From positions 1 to 64,000 of the forward strand of contig NZ_JYIX01000031.1 of assembly GCF_000956505.1 (NCBI RefSeq): 64,000 nucleotides of DNA, written 5' to 3'. Positions within the stretch are counted from its first letter, which is position 1. Every line of letters starts with the position of its first letter. Under the pieces are notes generated by a model, which worked only from the letters and a program-made list of their open reading frames with translations, was not told the DNA's origin and made no database searches. Made by a program: the position numbers and the translations under genes. Origin of the DNA: Microbacterium azadirachtae. GTDB taxonomy: Bacteria > Actinomycetota > Actinomycetes > Actinomycetales > Microbacteriaceae. Shown one piece after another: positions 9,681 through 17,417 of the stretch.

Positions 9681-10580
9681 TCAGGCCCCGAACTTCTCCA
9701 CGGCGAAGTCGAGGAGGGCCGAGGCGCGGGGGGTGAGGTTCATGTCGGCGGGCCAGATCCCCACCACGTGTGAGCGCGTCACGGGCGGGTCGAGGGGCCG
9801 GATGACGACCGGGCGGCCCTCGGTGCTCATCGGGATGACGTTCGGTCGCGACATGAGCAGCCCGTAGCCCAGCCCGCGGCCCACGAGCGCCTCGACGAGA
9901 CTGATCTGCGTGACCCGGGCCTCGATGCGGGGCTCGAGCCCGCGGGCGGTGAAGGCGTCCGTCACGTTGCGGATGCTCGGGGCCGCGTCGTAGAGGATGC
10001 AGGGCTGGTCGGCGAGATCCGCCAGGTCCACCGCGTCGGCATTCGTCAGCGGATGGTCGGGAGGCAGATGGACCTCGAGCTCGGTTGCGTAGATCTTGCG
10101 GCGGCGATATCCGACCGGCAGGGACACGTCGAACACGAGGGCGACGTCGAGGCGGCCGGCCTCGAGCGCGGAGAGCAGTTCCTCGTTCGTTCCCACCATG
10201 ATCTCCAGACGCACGCCGGGGTGCCGCTTCGGAAAGCCCTCGAGGAGCTCGGGGACCAGGTTCGTGGCGAAGCTCGCATAGCAGCCGAGCTTCACCGGCC
10301 CCCGCAGCTCCTCGCCTCGACCGGCACGCAGGACGAGCTCCTGGGTGTCGGCGATGATCCTGCGGGCGTGCTCGGCGAACTCCTGGCCCGTCGGCGTCAG
10401 CGTGAGGCCGCGCGCCTTGCGACGGACGCACAACTGCTCGCCCACGGCCTTCTCGAGGCCCGTGATGGCCTGAGAGAGCGCGGACTCCGAGATGTGCAGA
10501 TGGGCGGCGGCGGCGCTCAGCGTCGTGAAGTTCGGCAGGGCGGCGAACAGCTCCAGCTGCCTCAGGCTCACATCGGCCAC
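9681..10580 (-). CDS. LysR-family transcriptional regulator
   Basis: 299 residues when started at the GTG at 10580, which has AGGAGG 6 nt upstream; this matches the usual ~300-residue length, whereas the 339-codon frame adds an unlikely tail. The N-terminal winged helix-turn-helix spans about 4-62 (LRQLELFAAL...SESALSQAITGLEKAVG). An effector-binding domain follows (LGCYASFATNLVPELLEGF; RLDVALVF). It is divergent from an MHS transporter-monooxygenase-reductase operon, the classical LysR arrangement, and is probably its activator. A candidate operator lies between them. The effector is unknown and likely an aromatic or N-heterocyclic acid (inference from the target genes). Confidence 0.88.
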   Translation of the reverse strand: MADVSLRQLELFAALPNFTTLSAAAAHLHISESALSQAITGLEKAVGEQLCVRRKARGLTLTPTGQEFAEHARRIIADTQELVLRAGRGEELRGPVKLGCYASFATNLVPELLEGFPKRHPGVRLEIMVGTNEELLSALEAGRLDVALVFDVSLPVGYRRRKIYATELEVHLPPDHPLTNADAVDLADLADQPCILYDAAPSIRNVTDAFTARGLEPRIEARVTQISLVEALVGRGLGYGLLMSRPNVIPMSTEGRPVVIRPLDPPVTRSHVVGIWPADMNLTPRASALLDFAVEKFGA

Positions 10581-10606
10581 GGCCGTCCTCCTCGCTCGGA
10601 TTCTTA

Positions 10607-10620
10607 AGTTCACTCGAACT
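10607..10620. promoter_or_regulatory. Candidate LysR operator
   Basis: Perfect inverted repeat AGTTC-ACTC-GAACT between the divergent LysR and transporter genes, 27 nt upstream of the regulator start. LysR sites are usually dyads of about this size, often with the T-N11-A pattern. The neighbouring bases are AT-rich and could hold overlapping promoters. Confidence 0.45.
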
Positions 10621-10712
10621 ATATCCACGCATAACTGCGATTTACACGCAGACGGAGGTGACCCACGATGAGAGGACCCGCTTCCCGAACCCTCCTCCAC
10701 GGAGGGAGAACA

Positions 10713-12122
10713 ATGACGTTAGGGACAACCATGACCTCCGCCCTTGCCCCCGGCGATCGCGCCTCTCAGCGACGGATCGCCTTCGCCACGATCATCGGCA
10801 CCACCATCGAGTGGTACGACTTCTTCATCTACGCCACGAGCGCAGGGCTCGTGTTCGCGCAGCTCTTCTTCCAGCCCGCGGGCAAGGAGATCGCGCTCCT
10901 GCTGTCCTTCGCCACGGTCGGCATCTCCTTCCTCTTCCGTCCGCTCGGCGCGTTCCTCGCCGGGCACTTCGGCGATGTCATCGGACGGCGGGCGATGCTC
11001 GTCGTCACGCTCGTCCTCATGGGCGCGGCGACCACCCTCATCGGCGCGCTGCCGACGTTCGCCCAGATCGGCATCGCGGCGCCGATCTGCCTGCTCCTGC
11101 TCCGCATCCTGCAGGGTCTCTCCGCCGGGGGCGAGTGGGGAGGCGCGGTCCTGATGGCCGTCGAGCACGCCCCGGCGCACCGCCGCGGCCGCGCAGGCTC
11201 CTGGCCTCAGCTCGGCGTGCCGCTCGGCTTCCTGCTCGCCTCGGGTATGACCGCGCTCATGACCGGAGTGATCTCTCCCGGAGCGGCGTATCTGCAGTGG
11301 GGCTGGCGCGTGCCGTTCCTGGCGAGCGTGATCCTCATCGTGGTCGGCTTCGTGATCCGCCGCTCGGTCGAGGAGAGCCCCGTGTTCGCGGAGATCGCGA
11401 AGCGCGGGAAGCAGGCGAGCCTCCCGATCGTGACGCTGTTCAAGCGCTACTGGCACCTGGTGATCCTCGCGGCCCTCGTGTTCGTGGGCAACGGCGCGCT
11501 CGGCTACATGACCACGGGCGGATTCCTCAACAGCTACGCGATCAACGTGCAGAGCATCGACACCACGGCGGTCCTGATCGCCGCGGTCTTCGCCGCCGCC
11601 GTCTGGTTCTTCTCCACGCTCCTCGCGGGCTATCTGGCCGACGCGATCGGCCGGCGCAACACGTTCCTCATCGGATTCGCGCTGCAGGCCGTGATCGTCT
11701 TCCCGATCTTCTGGCTCGTCGACGCCGGAGGGCTGCCGGGTCTCTACGCCGCGCTGCTGCTGATCTCGACCGGTCTCGGTCTCACCTACGGGCCGCTGGC
11801 CGCCTGGTACGCGGAGATCTTCCCGGCCTCGATCCGCTTCTCCGGGGTGTCGATCACCTACGCGCTCGGCGCGGTGCTGGGTGGAGCGTTCGCCCCGATG
11901 ATCGCGCAGATGCTGCTGGGCGCCACCGGCACCACGGCCGCCGTCTCGGCCTACCTGCTCTTCGCCACCCTTCTGGGAGCGGGGGCGACCCTGTGCCTGC
12001 GCGACCGCAGCGGCATCCCCCTCGGCCCCGACCACGAAGCCGAGCAGGCGAGCGGCGCCACGATGTTCACCCCGCGGGAGGCCGCCGGGGCACCGGTCGG
12101 GGAGCTCGCCGGGAAGCGCTGA
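10713..12122 (+). CDS. MHS-family MFS transporter (organic/aromatic acid:H+ symporter)
   Basis: 469 residues from the ATG at 10713, preceded by GGAGGG at good spacing; an upstream in-frame ATG at 10668 lacks this. Twelve hydrophobic segments are expected. The metabolite:H+ symporter signature GTTIEWYDFFIYATSAG lies in helix 1, and GHFGDVIGRRAML is the loop 2-3 motif. The LQGLSAGGEWGGAVLM region also matches ShiA/ProP/KgtP relatives. It is the first gene of an operon with a flavin monooxygenase and a reductase, so it probably imports their substrate. The substrate cannot be told from the sequence. Confidence 0.88.
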   Translation: MTLGTTMTSALAPGDRASQRRIAFATIIGTTIEWYDFFIYATSAGLVFAQLFFQPAGKEIALLLSFATVGISFLFRPLGAFLAGHFGDVIGRRAMLVVTLVLMGAATTLIGALPTFAQIGIAAPICLLLLRILQGLSAGGEWGGAVLMAVEHAPAHRRGRAGSWPQLGVPLGFLLASGMTALMTGVISPGAAYLQWGWRVPFLASVILIVVGFVIRRSVEESPVFAEIAKRGKQASLPIVTLFKRYWHLVILAALVFVGNGALGYMTTGGFLNSYAINVQSIDTTAVLIAAVFAAAVWFFSTLLAGYLADAIGRRNTFLIGFALQAVIVFPIFWLVDAGGLPGLYAALLLISTGLGLTYGPLAAWYAEIFPASIRFSGVSITYALGAVLGGAFAPMIAQMLLGATGTTAAVSAYLLFATLLGAGATLCLRDRSGIPLGPDHEAEQASGATMFTPREAAGAPVGELAGKR

Positions 12123-12162
12123 CGCCGCCCACGTTTCTGCACACGTCTATCAAGGAGAAGAA

Positions 12163-13383
12163 ATGGTCAGTCACGCCACCAGGATCGGGATCATCGGCGG
12201 GGGGATGGGCGGCCTCACGGCCGCGATCGCGCTGACGCGGATCGCCGGGGTCCAGGTCACCGTGTTCGAGCAGGCCGGTGCGCTGGGCGAGGTGGGGGCG
12301 GGCGTCACGGTCGCGCCGAACGCCTCCCGCGTCCTCGACAGACTCGGCGTGCTCGACCGGATCAAGAGTGCAGGAGCGGTCCCGGACGGGCACGGCGTCT
12401 ACCTGGATGCCATGGGCCGCATGGTCACCGACGCGGCATGGGAGGACTCGGCGAAGCGGTACCGCAACATCGGGATGTACCGGCCGGACCTCATCGACGC
12501 CCTCGCGCAGGCGATCGATCCGGAGACCATTCGCCTCGGCCATCGCCTGAGCGCGGTGGAGACGGTGGACTCCGGCGTCCGCGTGACGTTCGAGAACGGT
12601 GCGGAGGACGTCTTCGACGCCGTCGTCGGCGCGGACGGGATCCACTCCGTCGTCCGCAACGCCGTCGGGCAGTTCCCCGAGCCGGTCTACTCCGGGTACC
12701 TCGTCTATCGCGGCGTCGTCGATGCGTCCCTTCTGCCCGCGGACTGGCCCATGATCAGCCAGGTCTGGATGGGCGACAGCCGGCACTTCATGTGCTATCC
12801 GCTGCAGCAGCGGAAGCTGATCAACTTCGTCGCAGGGATCCCGAGCGACCGGCCGCTGCACGGGTCGTGGTCGGGGCCTGCGGAGGTCGAGGAGCTCGCG
12901 GCGGAGTTCGCCGGCGACGGATGGGACCCGAAGCTCCAGCAGTTCATCGGGCTCATCGACCGGACGTTCTGGTGGGGTCTCTTCGACCACGAGCCGCTCA
13001 CCAACTGGTCCCGAGGAGCCATCACGCTGCTCGGCGACGCGGCGCACACGATGCTGCCCCACCAGGGGCAGGGCGTGAGCCAGGCGATCGAGGACAGCAT
13101 GGCGCTCGCGACGTTCCTCGCCGCCGCGGAGGAGGCCTCCGACATCCCCGAGGCGTTCCGCCGCTATGCCGCGGTCCGCATGCAGCGCACGGCGATCCTG
13201 CAGAGCGGATCGCGCAGGGCGGGCGCCATGTTCGATGCGCAGGACGAGTTCGCGGATCTCGCGAAGCGCGACGCTGACATCCGCGTCGGCCGGGACTTCC
13301 GCCGGAGCGCGGTGTTCGACTACGACGCGCACAAGGTGGCAGAACAAGCACTCACCCGATTCCGGAAGGTCCAGTTCGCATGA
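12163..13383 (+). CDS. FAD-dependent aromatic monooxygenase (salicylate/hydroxynicotinate hydroxylase type)
   Basis: 406 residues, group A flavoprotein monooxygenase. The ADP-binding GxGxxG is IIGGGMGGLTAAIAL (about residues 8-22). The DG motif is VVGADGIHSVVR (about 155-166), and the second flavin motif is ITLLGDAAHTMLPHQGQG (about 287-304). Such enzymes use NAD(P)H and O2 to hydroxylate a ring, sometimes with decarboxylation. AAGGAG precedes the ATG. Co-transcribed with the importer upstream, and its stop overlaps the next gene (ATGA). Probable role: first oxidation of an imported aromatic or pyridine carboxylate. Exact substrate unknown. Confidence 0.88.
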   Translation: MVSHATRIGIIGGGMGGLTAAIALTRIAGVQVTVFEQAGALGEVGAGVTVAPNASRVLDRLGVLDRIKSAGAVPDGHGVYLDAMGRMVTDAAWEDSAKRYRNIGMYRPDLIDALAQAIDPETIRLGHRLSAVETVDSGVRVTFENGAEDVFDAVVGADGIHSVVRNAVGQFPEPVYSGYLVYRGVVDASLLPADWPMISQVWMGDSRHFMCYPLQQRKLINFVAGIPSDRPLHGSWSGPAEVEELAAEFAGDGWDPKLQQFIGLIDRTFWWGLFDHEPLTNWSRGAITLLGDAAHTMLPHQGQGVSQAIEDSMALATFLAAAEEASDIPEAFRRYAAVRMQRTAILQSGSRRAGAMFDAQDEFADLAKRDADIRVGRDFRRSAVFDYDAHKVAEQALTRFRKVQFA

Positions 13384-14000
13384 CTTCGATCAGCATCATC
13401 GGCAGCGGGAAGATGGGCGCGGCGATCGCGGAGGTCGCCTCCCGTGCGGGCGCGGACATCCAGATCCTCAAGCGCAGCGCGACGAGCACGTCTGCCGCGC
13501 GTCCCGGCTTCGAGTACGGCGTCATCGGCGACGAGCTCACCGGGGATCTCGTCGTGTTCGCCGTCCCTTCCGGCGCGTACCCGAGCATCCTCGAGCACTA
13601 CCGGGACCGACTCGGCGGCAGGGTCGTCATCGACATCAGCAACCCGATCGACTTCTCCACGTACGACGCGCTGACGTCCCCGCCGGACTCCTCGACCGCG
13701 GCGGAGCTCGCCAGGGCGCTCCCCGAAGGGGCTTCCGTCGTCAAGGCGTTCAACGTCAACCTCGGCGACACCCTTACGTCCGGCACGAACGGCACGACAC
13801 GCACGACCGTCCTGTTCGCCGGAGACTATGCCGACGCGAAGACGGCCGTCGCGTCGCTGATCGAGGCGGCGGGGATGCGCGCGGTCGACGTCGGCCCGCT
13901 GACCCGCGCGAGGGAGCTCGAGGCGATGGGCTTCCTCCAGATCATCATGGCGGCCCTCGGCAAGACCCGCTACGAGTCCGGTTTCACCCTCCTGGAGTGA
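13380..14000 (+). CDS. NAD(P)-binding oxidoreductase, F420-dependent NADP reductase-like
   Basis: 206 residues. An N-terminal Rossmann motif, SIIGSGKMGAAIAEVA (about 5-20), is followed by VFAVPSGAY and SNPIDFSTYD, the pattern of the NADP oxidoreductase coenzyme F420-dependent (PF03807) group. These small proteins reduce NADP or a bound substrate; the actual cofactor partner is not evident. The 4-nt ATGA overlap ties it to the flavin monooxygenase. Group A monooxygenases do not need a separate reductase, so it more likely acts on a pathway intermediate or balances NADPH (inference). Confidence 0.75.
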   Translation: MTSISIIGSGKMGAAIAEVASRAGADIQILKRSATSTSAARPGFEYGVIGDELTGDLVVFAVPSGAYPSILEHYRDRLGGRVVIDISNPIDFSTYDALTSPPDSSTAAELARALPEGASVVKAFNVNLGDTLTSGTNGTTRTTVLFAGDYADAKTAVASLIEAAGMRAVDVGPLTRARELEAMGFLQIIMAALGKTRYESGFTLLE

Positions 14001-14013
14001 TCCTGACGCCCGG

Positions 14014-14072
14014 TTCGAAGCGCGCGAATGACCCGATTCCGGGTCCGGATCGAGCCATTTGCGCGCTTCGAA
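14014..14072. repeat. Family I palindromic intergenic repeat, copy 1
   Basis: Left arm TTCGAAGCGCGCGAATG (14014-14030) and right arm CATTTGCGCGCTTCGAA (14056-14072) are inverted with one mismatch over 17 bp, separated by 25 nt. A second copy lies at 45809-45867. This copy sits just after the reductase stop codon and before the cysteine leader promoter. Confidence 0.75.
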
Positions 14073-14082
14073 GCCAGGGTGT

Positions 14083-14088
14083 TAGGTT
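14083..14088 (+). promoter_or_regulatory. -10-like hexamer for the cysteine leader/transsulfuration operon
   Basis: TAGGTT followed by 6 nt and a GTG at 14095, which opens the 9-codon cysteine leader. The spacing predicts a leaderless transcript starting at that GTG. Confidence 0.5.
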
Positions 14089-14094
14089 GACACC

Positions 14095-14124
14095 GTGGCC
14101 CTGACCTGTCGTTGTTGTCTCTGA
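14095..14124 (+). CDS. Leaderless cysteine attenuator peptide (9 codons)
   Basis: GTG GCC CTG ACC TGT CGT TGT TGT CTC TGA, peptide VALTCRCCL: three of nine codons are Cys, placed just before the stop. It sits 74 nt upstream of the cystathionine beta-synthase-like gene. TAGGTT lies 6 nt before the GTG. Leaderless small proteins with a cysteine run near the stop that attenuate sulfur genes have been described in mycobacteria; this has the same layout. Ribosome stalling at the TGT codons when Cys-tRNA is scarce would alter the hairpins that follow and raise expression downstream. Too short for gene callers; the call rests on codon content and context. Confidence 0.72.
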   Translation: MALTCRCCL

Positions 14125-14175
14125 GCGCGATCCGCGCTCCTTCGACGACCACAGACAGCCCGCGCGCTCCGCGCG
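14123..14175 (+). promoter_or_regulatory. Attenuator hairpin pair after the cysteine leader
   Basis: Hairpin 1: GAGCGCG (14123-14129), 3-nt loop, CGCGCTC (14133-14139); it starts inside the leader stop codon. Hairpin 2: CGCGCG (14161-14166), 3-nt loop, CGCGCG (14170-14175). The CGCG-rich arms can also pair across hairpins, so alternative folds are possible. There is no T-run, favouring control of translation or Rho access over intrinsic termination. Confidence 0.5.
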
Positions 14176-14197
14176 ATCACCGTTCAGGACACTTCTC

Positions 14198-15229
14198 GTG
14201 CGCTATGCCAGCCACGTCGCCGATCTCGTCGGCGCGACGCCCCTCGTCCGTCTCTCCTCCGTCATCGGCGCGACCGCCGACCGCGGGCCGATCCGCGCGA
14301 CCGTGCTCGCCAAGGTCGAGTACTTCAACCCCGGCGGATCCGCGAAGGACCGCATCGCCCGGTCCATCGTCGACGCGGCCGAGCGCGATGGGCTGCTCCG
14401 AGCCGGCGGCACGATTGTCGAGGCCACGAGCGGCAATACCGGCGTCGGCCTGGCGCTGATCGCGCTGCAGCGCGGTTATCGCATGGTGTTCGTCGTGCCG
14501 GACAAGTTCGACGGCCCCAAGGTCGCCACGCTCCGGGCCTACGGCGCCGAGGTGGTCGTCACGCCGACCTCCGTGCCCCCGGAGCACCCCGAGTCGTACT
14601 ACTCCGTCGCCGCCCGGCTCGCCCGCGAGATCCCCGGGGCCTTCAACCCGAACCAGTTCGCCAACCAGAACGGGCCGCGCGGGCACTACGAATCCACCGG
14701 CCCCGAGGTCTGGGCAGACACCGACGGCCGGGTCACGCACTTCGTCGCGGGCATCGGCACCGGCGGCACGATCAGCGGCACCGGGCGCCACCTCAAGGAG
14801 GTCAGCGAGGGCCGGGTGCGGGTGATCGGTGCGGATCCGGAGGGATCCATCTACTCCGGCGGTGAGATCCACTCCTACCTCGTCGAGGGCGTGGGTGAGG
14901 ACTTCCTGCCGTCCACGTTCGATCCCGCCGTGGTCGACGGCTACGAGCGGATCTCCGACGCGGAGTCGTTCGCGATGACCCGTCGGCTCGCCCGCGAAGA
15001 GGGGCTGCTCGTCGGCGGCTCCAGCGGCATGGCCGTGGTGGCCGCGCTCCGCGTCGCCGAGGGGCTGGGGGAGGGCGACGTGGTGGTCGTGCTGCTGCCC
15101 GACCACGGCCGCGGATACCTGGACAAGCTCTACGACGACGGCTGGATGACCGCGCACGGCTTCGACGTGCCGGGCGCCGCATCCGCAACGACCGACCAGG
15201 CCGGCCCTGCGGCCGGCGCGAACGACTGA
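14198..15229 (+). CDS. Cystathionine beta-synthase-like PLP enzyme (cysteine synthase family)
   Basis: 343 residues, fold type II PLP enzyme. The PLP lysine is K50 in NPGGSAKDR, with TSGNTG at about 87-92 and GTGGTISGTG near 188. No C-terminal CBS domains. It would condense serine (or an activated serine) with homocysteine to cystathionine, or make cysteine from an acyl-serine; the cystathionine gamma-lyase/synthase 16 nt downstream favours the former. GTG start with a weak AGGA 8 nt upstream, consistent with control by the upstream leader. Together the pair converts homocysteine to cysteine, the end product the leader would sense. Confidence 0.85.
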   Translation: MRYASHVADLVGATPLVRLSSVIGATADRGPIRATVLAKVEYFNPGGSAKDRIARSIVDAAERDGLLRAGGTIVEATSGNTGVGLALIALQRGYRMVFVVPDKFDGPKVATLRAYGAEVVVTPTSVPPEHPESYYSVAARLAREIPGAFNPNQFANQNGPRGHYESTGPEVWADTDGRVTHFVAGIGTGGTISGTGRHLKEVSEGRVRVIGADPEGSIYSGGEIHSYLVEGVGEDFLPSTFDPAVVDGYERISDAESFAMTRRLAREEGLLVGGSSGMAVVAALRVAEGLGEGDVVVVLLPDHGRGYLDKLYDDGWMTAHGFDVPGAASATTDQAGPAAGAND

Positions 15230-15245
15230 CCCGGAGGATCCGACC

Positions 15246-16397
15246 ATGACCATCGAGACCGACAAGACCGCCACCGTCGCGATCCACGCGGGCCAGGCCG
15301 CCGACCCGTACACGGGGGCGGTGATCCCGCCGCTGCACCTGTCCACGACGTTCGTGCAGGACGGGATCGGCGGACTCCGCCAAGGCTACGAGTACGGCCG
15401 CAGCGGCAACCCGACCCGGGATGCTCTGCAGGCGCAGCTCGCCGCGCTCGAGGGCGGCACGCACGCCTACTCCTTCGCCTCCGGCCTCGCCGCGGAGGAC
15501 ACCCTGCTGCGCGCGATCCTGCAGCCCGGCGACCACGTGCTGCTCGGCAACGACGTCTACGGCGGCACGTTCCGGCTCATCTCGCGGGTGCTCGGCGCCT
15601 GGGGCGTGACCGTGCAGGTGGTCGACATGAGCGACACCGACGCGGTGCGGACCGCGGTGGCCGCCCAGGCGCCGCGCGTGCTGTGGGTCGAGACGCCCTC
15701 GAACCCGCTGCTGCGCATCTCGGACATCGCCGCGCTCGCCGCGATCGGGCACGAGGCCGGGTCCGTGGTCGTGGTCGACAACACCTTCGCCACCCCCGCG
15801 CTCCAGCGTCCGCTCGAACTCGGCGCCGACGTGGTCGTGCACTCCACCACGAAGTACCTGGGCGGGCACTCCGACGTCGTCGGCGGAGCCGTGGTGCTGC
15901 GCGACGACGCCCTCGCGGAGAAGATCGGCTTCCTGCAGTTCGCGGTCGGGGCCGTGTCCGGCCCGTTCGACGCCTGGCTCACCACCCGCGGCATCAAGAC
16001 GCTGCCGGTGCGGATGCGCCAGCACAACGAGAACGCGCAGGCCGTGGCCGAGTTCCTGGACGGGCATCCCGGCGTCGCCCGCGTCTACTACCCTGCGCTG
16101 CCGTCGCACCCGGGGCACGAGCTCGCGGCGCGGCAGATGTCGGGCTTCGGGGGCATCGTCTCGGTCGCGCTGGAATCCGGCGAGGCCGCCCGGCGCTTCG
16201 CCGAGTCGACGCACGTGTTCCAGCTCGCCGAGTCGCTCGGCGGCGTGGAGTCCCTCGTCAACTACCCCGACGCGATGACGCACGCCTCCGTGCGGGGCAC
16301 CGAGGCGGCCGTGCCCGTCGAGGTCGTCCGCCTCTCGGTCGGTCTGGAGGACATCGCGGACCTGCTCGCCGATCTGGAGCAGGCGCTGCGGGCCTGA
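15246..16397 (+). CDS. Cystathionine gamma-lyase / gamma-synthase family PLP enzyme
   Basis: 383 residues, Cys/Met metabolism PLP family. The PLP lysine is K203 in HSTTKYLGGHSDVVGG. YEYGRSGNPTRDALQ (about 41-55) and VWVETPSNPLLRISD (about 144-158) are family signatures. It either cleaves cystathionine to cysteine, 2-oxobutyrate and ammonia, or makes cystathionine from an acyl-homoserine; sequence alone does not separate the two. Pairing with a CBS-like gene favours the lyase direction. The Shine-Dalgarno CGGAGG sits about 9 nt before the ATG. It ends near a nested palindromic repeat. Confidence 0.88.
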   Translation: MTIETDKTATVAIHAGQAADPYTGAVIPPLHLSTTFVQDGIGGLRQGYEYGRSGNPTRDALQAQLAALEGGTHAYSFASGLAAEDTLLRAILQPGDHVLLGNDVYGGTFRLISRVLGAWGVTVQVVDMSDTDAVRTAVAAQAPRVLWVETPSNPLLRISDIAALAAIGHEAGSVVVVDNTFATPALQRPLELGADVVVHSTTKYLGGHSDVVGGAVVLRDDALAEKIGFLQFAVGAVSGPFDAWLTTRGIKTLPVRMRQHNENAQAVAEFLDGHPGVARVYYPALPSHPGHELAARQMSGFGGIVSVALESGEAARRFAESTHVFQLAESLGGVESLVNYPDAMTHASVRGTEAAVPVEVVRLSVGLEDIADLLADLEQALRA

Positions 16398-16424
16398 CGC
16401 GCGGGCCCGGATCCGGACGGCATC

Positions 16425-16495
16425 CGCGAGACACCGGATCCTGCACGAGACACCACGGCACACGTGGTTTCTCGCGCGGATCCAGGTGTCTCGCG
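16425..16495. repeat. Nested palindromic repeat between convergent genes
   Basis: Outer arms CGCGAGACACC (16425-16435) and GGTGTCTCGCG (16485-16495) are perfect. An inner pair, CGAGACACCACG and CGTGGTTTCTCG, has one mismatch, and GGATCC lies in both flanks. It fills the gap between the convergent lyase and lipoprotein genes and could act as a bidirectional terminator. The 5' unit GAGACACC occurs in both outer and inner arms. Confidence 0.65.
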
Positions 16496-16503
16496 AGCCT
16501 CGA

Positions 16504-17226
16504 TCAGAGGCAGCGCGCGGCGCGCGCGATCCCGTCGTCTCCGGCGAAGTCGCCGATCGACGTGACGTCGTCGAACGTGGACAGTGCGAGCGCCGTGTCG
16601 TCGACCGCGTAGAGGTGATCCTCGAACGTCGCGCTGTGCGGTGACAGGGCGGTGTAGAGGACGGCTATCCGGCCATCCTCCAGGTCGACGGCGATGTAGT
16701 AGCCGCCGGAGCCCGAGGACCGGGCCGCGGCGAGCTCGTCCACACCGAGTCCGCCGAAGCCGGCCGCGATGATGTCGTCGAGCCTGGGATGCACGACGAC
16801 GCACTGCGCGGCGATGCCGGCGGGGGAGGCGGCGCGGCGGGCGTCGTCGAGGAAGTCCTTCCGGTCGGCGGGGTCGTCGATCCCGTCGAGATCGTCGCGT
16901 CCGACACCCAGCCGCTTCAGATCGTCGTCGTCCGGATCCGTGTCGTCGTCCGGATCCGCGTCGTCGTCCGGATCCGTGTCGTCGTCCGGATCCGTGTCGT
17001 CATCGGCGTCCGCGCCACCCTCGTCGTCCGGATCGTCGTCGTCATCGTCCGCGGGGGCGCCGGCGGACGAGGTCGGAGTGGGATGCGATGACGGATGGGC
17101 GCCGGAGCTCGACGGCGCCCCTGCGTGCGCGCCGGTCGTCGATGCGCAGCCGCTGAGCAGCAGCGCGAAGCCCGCTGTCAGAGCGAGCGCGAGGCCCGTC
17201 AGGGTCGGTGGTCCGGATGCCCGCAT
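16504..17226 (-). CDS. Lipoprotein with an aspartate-rich DPDDDT repeat
   Basis: 240 residues. Signal peptide with lipobox LLLSGC (Cys at about 27). A Ser/Pro/His linker follows, then a strongly acidic block at about 60-102 built from DDD(T/A)DP hexamers. After that comes a helical segment (RLGVGRDDLDGIDDPADRKDFLDDARRA) and a C-terminal globular part with three cysteines overall (C27, IAAQCVV, AARCL). The acidic stretch could bind calcium, but it lacks the ordered DxDxDG loop. AGGGGAG precedes the ATG. No family recognised; the neighbouring genes give no functional hint. Confidence 0.7.
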   Translation of the reverse strand: MRASGPPTLTGLALALTAGFALLLSGCASTTGAHAGAPSSSGAHPSSHPTPTSSAGAPADDDDDDPDDEGGADADDDTDPDDDTDPDDDADPDDDTDPDDDDLKRLGVGRDDLDGIDDPADRKDFLDDARRAASPAGIAAQCVVVHPRLDDIIAAGFGGLGVDELAAARSSGSGGYYIAVDLEDGRIAVLYTALSPHSATFEDHLYAVDDTALALSTFDDVTSIGDFAGDDGIARAARCL

Positions 17227-17394
17227 GTGATCTCCCCTGGATTCGCGAGTGCGATGCCGTTCGCCGGGTGTGCGTTCTCGGTCTCGACGGAGAACTCGGC
17301 GAAGGATCGCGATCAGGATACGGATCGGCGGCGGAACGGCCGGGTTCGCCTACGGGCATCCCCGCAGGCGCGAGCCCGTGCTCCCGCGGGGTCG

Positions 17395-17411
17395 GGTCGC
17401 AGCCTGCGACC
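17395..17411 (-). terminator. Hairpin downstream of the P-loop protein gene
   Basis: Perfect 7-bp stem GGTCGCA-GCC-TGCGACC, 6 nt beyond the stop at 17418 on the minus strand. No T-run. The rest of 17227-17394 holds no gene that I can support. Confidence 0.45.
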
Positions 17412-17417
17412 GGAGGA

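Noticed and set aside
10581-10700. Longer LysR protein starting at 10700
   Set aside because: It adds 40 residues not found in the family and covers the divergent promoter region. The GTG at 10580 has AGGAGG and gives the normal length.
12067-13347. A 426-codon minus-strand frame opposite the FAD monooxygenase
   Set aside because: No recognisable motifs, rich in Arg/Val/Asp from antisense reading. The plus strand has complete flavin-binding motifs.
14123-14175. Classical intrinsic terminator after the cysteine leader
   Set aside because: Hairpins are strong but no T-run follows either; better described as attenuator structures.
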